Part shown: positions 58,675-64,000 of the stretch, one piece after another
How the letters are laid out: each line of letters begins with the position of its first letter
How positions within the stretch are numbered: the stretch's first letter is position 1
DNA from: Streptomyces sp. Je 1-369
GTDB lineage: Bacteria > Actinomycetota > Actinomycetes > Streptomycetales > Streptomycetaceae
Length of the DNA: 64,000 bases
Assembly (NCBI RefSeq): GCF_026810505.1
Contig: NZ_CP101750.1
Span: forward strand, 5,699,501 to 5,763,500
Reading direction: 5' to 3'
Position numbers and translations under genes: made by a program
The notes under the pieces: generated by a model
What the model was told of the DNA's origin: nothing
Seen by the model: the letters and a program-made list of their open reading frames with translations, nothing else
The model's database searches: none

Positions 58675-60114
58675 TCAGTCCTCGGCGATCTGCCGGGCCG
58701 CGGCCGTCCCCGTCGCCACGCACGCGGCGACGCCCACCCCGTCGTACGCGGCGCCGCACAGGGCGAGCCCCGGCAGCTTGCCGACGGCCTCACGGACGCG
58801 GGCGACGCGCTCGGTGTGTCCGACGCCGTACTGCGGCAGACCGCGCTCCCAGCGGGTGACGCGGGCCGCGACGGGCTCGCCGATGGAGCCCAGGGCCTGG
58901 TGCAGCTCGATGACGGAGCTGCGGACCAGATGGCGGTCGGGGACGGCGAGCCGGTGCTCCTCGGCGACGCGGCCGATGGAGGTGCGCAGCAGGAAGACGT
59001 CGGGCGCCTCCTCGCGCTGCCACCGCCACTTGTTGGAGAGGAACGTGGCGGCCTTGAGGGTGCGCCCGTCGACAGCGGGCACCAGGAAGCCGTTTCCCTC
59101 GGGAAACACCTCTCCGGAGACGTGGCCCGGCCCGCTCCCGTGCGCCCGGGTGAGGGCCTCCGCGCGCGGAAACGCCAACGTCACCACGGCGGTGCTGGCG
59201 TGCTGGATCGCGCCGAGGTCGGCGTCGGCCAGCGGCGCGTGCGGCCGCAGCAGCTCCGCGGCCTCGTACGCGGGCACGGCGAGGATCACCGCGTCCGCCT
59301 CCAGGAGGAGGGGACCGTCGCCTGTGGAGGCCAGGACACGCCACCGTCCTGCCGGGGTGCGCTGCAGCTCACGCGCGCGCGTGCCGGTGAGCACCCGGGC
59401 GCCGCTCGCCGCGGCGACGGCGAGGGGCAGACGCCCGGTGCCGCCGTGCAGGCCCTGGACGGGGACGGCACGGGGGGCGCCCGCGCGCGGGAAGGACCCG
59501 CCGTCGGGCGTACGCGTCCGGCGCAGCGCCGCGAGCAGCGGCTCCCCGCGCTCGGCGACCGCCGCCACGCGCGGCAGCACGGTACGCAGCGAGAGCCGGT
59601 CGGGGCGGCCCGCGTAGACCCCGCCGAGCAGCGGCTCCACGAGCCGGTCCACGGTCTCCTGCCCGAGCCGGCCGCCGAGGTACTCGGCCACCGACGCGTC
59701 CTCGGTCATCGGCTCGGCCGGCAGCGCCTCCTCGTGGCGCAGCCTGGCCACGCCCTCGTCGGACAGCAGCCCCGTGCCCGCCAGCGCGTCCGGGTCGGTG
59801 GGGATGCCCATGACGTGGCCGGGCGGCAGCGGGCGCAGCGCACCGTTCGACCACAGGGTGGTGGGCGCGGGAGCGGGGTCGCACAGCGCGTCGCCGAGGC
59901 CGACCTCCTGGGCCAGGCGCACGGCCTCGGGGCGGAGCGCCATCAGGGACTCGGCGCCCTCGTCGACGGGGACGCCCGCGAGGGTGCCGGTGCGCAGCTT
60001 CCCGCCGATGCGAGGGGCACCCTCCAGGACGGTCACTTCCGCGTCGGCGCGCAGCCGCCAGGCGGCGGTAAGGCCGCTGATGCCGCCGCCGACGACGATC
60101 ACTGAACGCGTCAT
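58675..60114 (-). CDS. Copro/protoporphyrinogen oxidase (CgoX/HemY type)
   Basis: A 479-residue FAD flavoenzyme: GGGISGLTAAWRLR (residues 9-22), GRTLKAATFLSNKW, and the C-terminal CGAAYDGVGVAACVATGTAAARQI that closes the FAD site. Such enzymes oxidise coproporphyrinogen III or protoporphyrinogen IX in haem synthesis using O2. Actinobacteria use the coproporphyrin branch. ATG 60114 overlaps the radical SAM stop (ATGA). It is the last gene of the nar-linked operon. Confidence 0.92.
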   Translation of the reverse strand: MTRSVIVVGGGISGLTAAWRLRADAEVTVLEGAPRIGGKLRTGTLAGVPVDEGAESLMALRPEAVRLAQEVGLGDALCDPAPAPTTLWSNGALRPLPPGHVMGIPTDPDALAGTGLLSDEGVARLRHEEALPAEPMTEDASVAEYLGGRLGQETVDRLVEPLLGGVYAGRPDRLSLRTVLPRVAAVAERGEPLLAALRRTRTPDGGSFPRAGAPRAVPVQGLHGGTGRLPLAVAAASGARVLTGTRARELQRTPAGRWRVLASTGDGPLLLEADAVILAVPAYEAAELLRPHAPLADADLGAIQHASTAVVTLAFPRAEALTRAHGSGPGHVSGEVFPEGNGFLVPAVDGRTLKAATFLSNKWRWQREEAPDVFLLRTSIGRVAEEHRLAVPDRHLVRSSVIELHQALGSIGEPVAARVTRWERGLPQYGVGHTERVARVREAVGKLPGLALCGAAYDGVGVAACVATGTAAARQIAED

Positions 60115-61310
60115 GCCGTACGTCCTTCCCGGAGCAGCTCCCGCAGCTCGTCCTGGTAGGGGAAGCTCCCCGGTTCGTACGCGCACCAGGGGTCGGCGGC
60201 GAGCACCCGCCCCGTCGCCCCGTACGCGCGTGAACGGGAGCCCCCGCACACGGTGTTGAACTCGCAGCGTCCGCACGCGCCGCCGAGCAGCGTGGGTTCG
60301 CGCAACGTCGTGAACAGCGCGGAGCCGCGGTAGATGTCGACCAGCGGATGGTGCTTCACGTTGCCGGCCGACAGCGGCAGGAAGCCGCTGGGACGGACCT
60401 CTCCGGTGTGCGACACGAAGACGAAGCCGCGCCCCGAGCCGACGTCCATGGGCGGCCTGCGCACCGCGCGCCGCTCCCCGTCGTGCAGGCCGAGGGCACG
60501 CGCGCGTGCCGTCAGACGGGCGTACAGGGAGCCCAACGCGGGCTCCTCGCCGTGCCGTTCCAGCAGGGTGCGCTGGAGGGCCACGCGGCGGAAGTGATGG
60601 CCCTCCGTGGTCTTGGTGGCCATGACCGCGCCCGTGTCGTACAGGAAGTGCAGGACGTCCTCGACCTCGTCGGCGGTGAGCGAGGCCAGCTGTTCGCCGC
60701 GCCCTGTCGGCACCAGCACGAAGCCGCTCCACAGCATCGCGCCCTCCCTGCGCACCAGGGCCGCGATGTCCGCGAGGTCCTCCAGGCTGTCGCGGGTGAC
60801 GGTGGTGTTGACCTGCACCTTCAGGCCTAGTTCGCGGGCCGTGCGCCAGCCGTCGAGGGTCCATTCGAAGACGCCGTCCACGCCGCGGAAGGCGTCGTGC
60901 CGCACGGCCGTGGACCCGTCGATGCTCAGGGACAGGGCGACGGCGCCCGCGTCGCGCACGGCGGCCAGGTTCGCCCGGTCCAGCGTCGGCGTCCCCGAGG
61001 GGGAGACGGCGACGCGCAGTCCGAGGGCTGTTCCGTAGGCGACGAGGTCGGTGAGGTCGGGCCGCTGGAACGGGTCGCCGCCGGTGATCACGAAGAGCGG
61101 GCCCGGCTTCCCGAAGGCGGCGATCTGGTCCATGAGGCGGCGGGCGTCCGCGCCGTCCAGCTCGCGCGGGTCGCGTGCGGGCTGCGCCTCGGCCCTGCAG
61201 TGCAGACAGGCCAGGGGGCACGCGCGCGTGGCCTCCCAGATGACGATGAAGGGGCGCTCGGCGACGTCGTGCCGCGGACGCCGTACGACGCGGCTTGCGG
61301 CGCGGCTCAC
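60111..61310 (-). CDS. Radical SAM/SPASM protein, haem-associated (TIGR04053-like)
   Basis: A 399-residue radical SAM enzyme. The cluster motif is Cys31-x3-Cys35-x2-Cys38 (CPLACLHC), followed by ITGGDPFQR and SIDGSTAVRHDAFRG. A C-terminal SPASM-like set (CGRCEFNTVCGGSRSRAYGATG, then DPWC) would bind a second Fe-S cluster. Family members lie near haem genes (AhbD/NirJ relatives), suggesting decarboxylation or other tailoring of a tetrapyrrole, but the exact reaction is unknown. GTG 61310 overlaps the narI stop; its stop overlaps the oxidase ATG. Confidence 0.88.
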   Translation of the reverse strand: MSRAASRVVRRPRHDVAERPFIVIWEATRACPLACLHCRAEAQPARDPRELDGADARRLMDQIAAFGKPGPLFVITGGDPFQRPDLTDLVAYGTALGLRVAVSPSGTPTLDRANLAAVRDAGAVALSLSIDGSTAVRHDAFRGVDGVFEWTLDGWRTARELGLKVQVNTTVTRDSLEDLADIAALVRREGAMLWSGFVLVPTGRGEQLASLTADEVEDVLHFLYDTGAVMATKTTEGHHFRRVALQRTLLERHGEEPALGSLYARLTARARALGLHDGERRAVRRPPMDVGSGRGFVFVSHTGEVRPSGFLPLSAGNVKHHPLVDIYRGSALFTTLREPTLLGGACGRCEFNTVCGGSRSRAYGATGRVLAADPWCAYEPGSFPYQDELRELLREGRTA

Positions 61311-62029
61311 GAGGCGCGCTCCCAGCCGCGCTTCGGACGCCGGTTCGCGAGCTCCTGGGGGTCCCGGCCGCGGTAGACGACGTAGGGCCTGAACACGTAC
61401 TTGAAGGGCGCGCTGACGACGTGGGCGAGCCGTGAGAACGGGATCAGTGCGAACAGCGCGAAGCCGAAGACGATGTGCAGCTTGAAGGCGAGGGGCGCGG
61501 CGCCCATCAGGTGGTAGTCGGGCTGGAGCGTGAACAGGCTGCGGAACCAGACGGAGATGCCCTCGCGGTAGTTGTAGTCGACCACTCCGGAGGAGTTGAG
61601 GACGGTCGCGAGGAGGCCGAGCAGCATCGCCCCGAGCAGCACCGTGTACATCAGGTGGTCACTACGGAGAGTGGCTTTGCGGACGGCCGGCACCGTGCAG
61701 CGCCGGTACACGAGGATGCCGATGCCGACGGCGGCCGCGACACCCGCGACCGCGCCGGTGGAGACCGCCATCAGGTGGTACGTGTGGTCGCTGACGCCCA
61801 CCGCGTCGGTCCAGCTGTCCGGGATGACGAGGCCCACGACGTGGCCGAGCACCACGAACACCATGCCGAAGTGGAAGAGCGGTGAGCCGATGCGCAGCAG
61901 CCGTGACTCCTGCAGCTGCGAGGAGTGCGTGGTCAGGCCGAACCGGTCGTAGCGGGCCCGCCAGACCAGACCCGCGATCAGGAGGGTGACGGCGACGTAG
62001 GGCATGACGCCCCACAGGAGGAGGTCCAT
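61307..62029 (-). CDS. narI: Respiratory nitrate reductase gamma subunit
   Basis: A 240-residue cytochrome b membrane subunit with five helices. Haem ligands match E. coli NarI in spacing: His53 and His63 in HFGMVFVVLGH, and His185 and His203 in HIVFGFALFALIPFSRLAH. It passes quinol electrons to NarH. ATG 62029 overlaps the narJ TGA; the stop overlaps the radical SAM gene. Confidence 0.95.
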   Translation of the reverse strand: MDLLLWGVMPYVAVTLLIAGLVWRARYDRFGLTTHSSQLQESRLLRIGSPLFHFGMVFVVLGHVVGLVIPDSWTDAVGVSDHTYHLMAVSTGAVAGVAAAVGIGILVYRRCTVPAVRKATLRSDHLMYTVLLGAMLLGLLATVLNSSGVVDYNYREGISVWFRSLFTLQPDYHLMGAAPLAFKLHIVFGFALFALIPFSRLAHVVSAPFKYVFRPYVVYRGRDPQELANRRPKRGWERAS

Positions 62030-62676
62030 CACGCCGGGGTCCTTTCCTGGGCGGCGGTTTTCCGGACGGCGGATGTCCGGGCGGTGGGCCAGGGGAGGTC
62101 CACGCCGGGGCCGAAGGGTTCGAGTCCGACGGTCTCGCGGGGCGGCCCGCTGCGGGCCAGCGCCTTCGCCTCGGCGCGCGTCTTCGGGGAGGGACCGGGG
62201 AGCGTCCCGCAGACCGCTTCGAGCACGCGCGCGTAGGGCGTGTCCGCGTCGGTCACGGCGAGCCGCAGCAGTTCGAGTCCGGCCCGGTGCTCCTCCAGGA
62301 GGGCGGTGCCGGCCTCCTCCTCGCGGGCGGCGAACTCCAGCAGCACCGGGAGGAAGTCGGGCAGCTCCTTGGAGGCGAACTCCAGGCCGTGCTCGCGGTA
62401 CACCTGCTTGACGCGCACCAGGGAGAGCCCCCGGTTGCGGGTGTCGCCGTCCGACCACCAGGTGAGGTAGAGGCAGCGGCGGTTACGGGTGTCGAAGACG
62501 TCCGTGTAGTGCGCGGCGAGGTCCAGGGGGCGTCGCACGCGCGCGTGGGCGATGAATTCCCGCAGCAGCGGGTGGTCGGTCGCTTCGTGGAGGCGGTCCA
62601 GCTCCGCGTACAGCCGCTCGTCCGGGTACTGCAGGAGCCGCCCGGCGACGAGCCGGACGACGGCGTCGGGGGTCAT
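62029..62676 (-). CDS. narJ: Nitrate reductase molybdenum cofactor assembly chaperone
   Basis: A 215-residue NarJ/TorD family chaperone that holds NarG while the molybdenum cofactor is inserted. Recognisable: LAAHYTDVFDTRNRRCLYLTWWSDGDTRNRG and FASKELPDFLPVLLEFAA. The last 40 residues are a Pro/Arg-rich extension. ATG 62676 overlaps the narH stop; the stop overlaps the narI ATG. Confidence 0.94.
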   Translation of the reverse strand: MTPDAVVRLVAGRLLQYPDERLYAELDRLHEATDHPLLREFIAHARVRRPLDLAAHYTDVFDTRNRRCLYLTWWSDGDTRNRGLSLVRVKQVYREHGLEFASKELPDFLPVLLEFAAREEEAGTALLEEHRAGLELLRLAVTDADTPYARVLEAVCGTLPGPSPKTRAEAKALARSGPPRETVGLEPFGPGVDLPWPTARTSAVRKTAAQERTPA

Positions 62677-64000
62677 ACGTTCCTCCGGGTGGGGCTGAGG
62701 TTGAGCATGACGCGCTCCTGGGGAGCACTGCCCGGGGCGTCGGCGACCGGGCAGCCGTCGGCCACGTCGTTCAGGGGGTGCGTCTCCGCGAGGGCGTCCG
62801 CGTCGGCGCGGGCGGCGGTCGGGACCACGTACCGGTCCTCGTACTTGGCGATCGCCAGGAGCCGGAACATGTCCTCCATCTCCTGGCCGGTGAGGCCGAC
62901 CGCCGAGGCGATGGACTCGTCGCGCTCCTCACCGAGGTTGACGCGGCGCATGTAGGCGCGCATGGCGGCCATCCGGTGCAGCACCGCGTCCACGGCGTGG
63001 GTGTCGCCCGCGGTGAGCAGCGCGGCGAGGTACTCCACCGGGATGCGCAGTGCGTCGATCGCTCCGAAGAGGTTGCCCGCGTCCTCCCCGTCGCGGCCCG
63101 CGGCGGCCACCGCCTCGACCACCGGGGACAGCGGCGGCACGTACCAGACCATCGGCATGGTGCGGTACTCCGGATGCAGCGGCAGCGCGACCTGGTACGT
63201 CCTGATGAGGTCGTACACGGGGGAGCGGCGGGCCGCGTCGAGCCACTCGTCGGTGATGCCCGAGGCCCGGGCGGCGGCCACGACCGCCGGGTCGTTCGGA
63301 TCGAGGAAGCACTCCAACTGGGCCGGATAGAGGTCCTGTTCGTCCTCCACGGCGGCGGCCTCGGCGACCTTGTCGGCGTCGTACAGCATGACGCCCAGGT
63401 AGCGCATGCGGCCGACGCAGGTCTCCGAGCAGATGGTCGGCATCCCGGCCTCCACGCGCGGGAAGCAGAAGGTGCACTTCTCCGCCTTGCCGGTGGCGTG
63501 GTTGAAGTAGACCTTCTTGTAGGGGCAGCCGGTCACGCACATCCGCCAGCCGCGGCACTGGTCCTGGTCGACGAGGACGATGCCGTCCTCCACGCGCTTG
63601 TACATCGCTCCGGAGGGGCACGACGAGACGCACGCGGGGTTGAGGCAGTGCTCGCAGATCCGCGGCAGGTAGAACATGAAGCTCTGCTCGAACTCGAAGC
63701 GGATCTTCTCGCCCACCTCGTCGCGGACCTTCTCGACCAGCGGGTCCTTGGGGCCGTGCTCCGGGGCGCCGCCGAGGTTGTCGTCCCAGTTGGGGCCCCA
63801 TTCGATGGTGCCGATGGGCTCGCCCGTCACCTGCGAGACCGGCTTGGCGACGGGCATGTCGTCGCCCGCCGGGGCGTCGGTGAGGTTCTTGTACTCGTAC
63901 GTCCACGGCTGGTAGTAGTCCGAAAGCTCAGGCAGCTCGGGGTTGGCGAAGATCTGCCCGAGCCGCTTGAGGCGCCCTCCGGCCCTCAGCCGCAGCCGGC
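62673..64000 (-). CDS. narH: Respiratory nitrate reductase beta subunit (5' end outside window)
   Basis: 442 codons are visible and the frame is open through base 64000; ATG 63857 is internal. Upstream of it the frame continues as LRAGGRLKRLGQIFANPELP and DYYQPWTYEYKNLTDAP, typical of NarH. Cys groups for four clusters: CEHCLNPACVSSCP, CRGWRMCVTGCP and CTFCFPRVEAGMPTICSETC, with the Trp in CRGWRMC marking the 3Fe-4S site. It passes electrons from NarI to NarG. The operon (narG presumably beyond the edge) reads narGHJI, then radical SAM, then oxidase. Confidence 0.96.
   Translation of the reverse strand, partial: RLRLRAGGRLKRLGQIFANPELPELSDYYQPWTYEYKNLTDAPAGDDMPVAKPVSQVTGEPIGTIEWGPNWDDNLGGAPEHGPKDPLVEKVRDEVGEKIRFEFEQSFMFYLPRICEHCLNPACVSSCPSGAMYKRVEDGIVLVDQDQCRGWRMCVTGCPYKKVYFNHATGKAEKCTFCFPRVEAGMPTICSETCVGRMRYLGVMLYDADKVAEAAAVEDEQDLYPAQLECFLDPNDPAVVAAARASGITDEWLDAARRSPVYDLIRTYQVALPLHPEYRTMPMVWYVPPLSPVVEAVAAAGRDGEDAGNLFGAIDALRIPVEYLAALLTAGDTHAVDAVLHRMAAMRAYMRRVNLGEERDESIASAVGLTGQEMEDMFRLLAIAKYEDRYVVPTAARADADALAETHPLNDVADGCPVADAPGSAPQERVMLNLSPTRRNV

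Noticed and set aside
1..64000. tRNA or rRNA genes, phage or transposase genes
   Set aside because: I looked for conserved tRNA T-arm sequence, integrase and transposase motifs and found none on either strand; a covariance-model search would be needed for certainty.

Overview
The window is about 64 kb of very GC-rich, densely coding DNA. Codons end mostly in G or C, GTG starts are common, and neighbouring genes are often coupled by 4-base ATGA or GTGA overlaps. The gene set (LOG-family lysine decarboxylase-like protein, FolP2, DivIVA-domain protein, DUF3117, SigE/RseA/HtrA/TatB, DUF3107, DUF3152, MoeZ, DUF6758, tripeptidyl-aminopeptidase lipoproteins) points to Streptomyces or a very close relative. 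I see no rRNA, tRNA, CRISPR array, phage or insertion sequence; it reads as chromosomal core with a few lineage-specific inserts.

Layout. (1) 1-4137: the end of a peptidoglycan-binding exported protein, then a four-gene ABC exporter/two-component operon behind a perfect palindrome. (2) 4163-7015: a tandem pair of SirB1-like proteins and a GNAT acetyltransferase. (3) 7129-15716: ferredoxin, dapC, dapE, LOG, folP2, a DivIVA-domain protein, tag, an enoyl-CoA hydratase and DUF3117, which combines the succinylase branch of lysine/diaminopimelate synthesis with a block that resembles M. tuberculosis Rv1202-Rv1211. (4) 15823-27881: O-methyltransferase, sigE-rseA-htrA-tatB, mrp, DUF1003, an MgtE-N/CBS protein and corA, matching the Mtb Rv1220c-Rv1239c order. 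It covers envelope stress, protein export, Fe-S assembly and magnesium. (5) 28384-35119: accessory housekeeping genes (SUFU-like, MFS exporter, PHP phosphoesterase, MarC, NYN nuclease, hydrolase). (6) 35250-43464: DEAD-box helicase with a long basic repeat tail, ferritin-like protein, DUF3107, TetR, hydrolase and a DUF3152 metalloprotease, resembling Mtb Rv3211-Rv3207c. moeZ (Rv3206c-like) follows only after an 11-kb insertion.

(7) The insertion, 43474-54056, is the most interesting part. It starts with a leaderless 30-codon ORF rich in Cys codons at its end, followed at once by a terminator-like hairpin, in front of a peptide-type ABC importer with a fused dual ATPase. Next comes a tightly coupled gene set: a PelF-like glycosyltransferase, a polytopic membrane protein, an 18-codon coupling ORF, an NAD-dependent epimerase and a spherulin-4-type glycosidase. 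Together these look like a reduced, Pel-like amino-sugar polysaccharide system.

(8) 55342-58570: two paralogous secreted tripeptidyl-aminopeptidase lipoproteins. (9) 58675-64000 (minus strand): a nitrate reductase operon narHJI, running off the edge, that continues without a gap into a radical SAM protein and a copro/protoporphyrinogen oxidase. Haem-related enzymes are thus joined to a haem-requiring respiratory enzyme.

All positions were read by eye. Family names rest on recognised motifs and gene order; no search was run. Mycobacterium locus numbers are quoted from memory.
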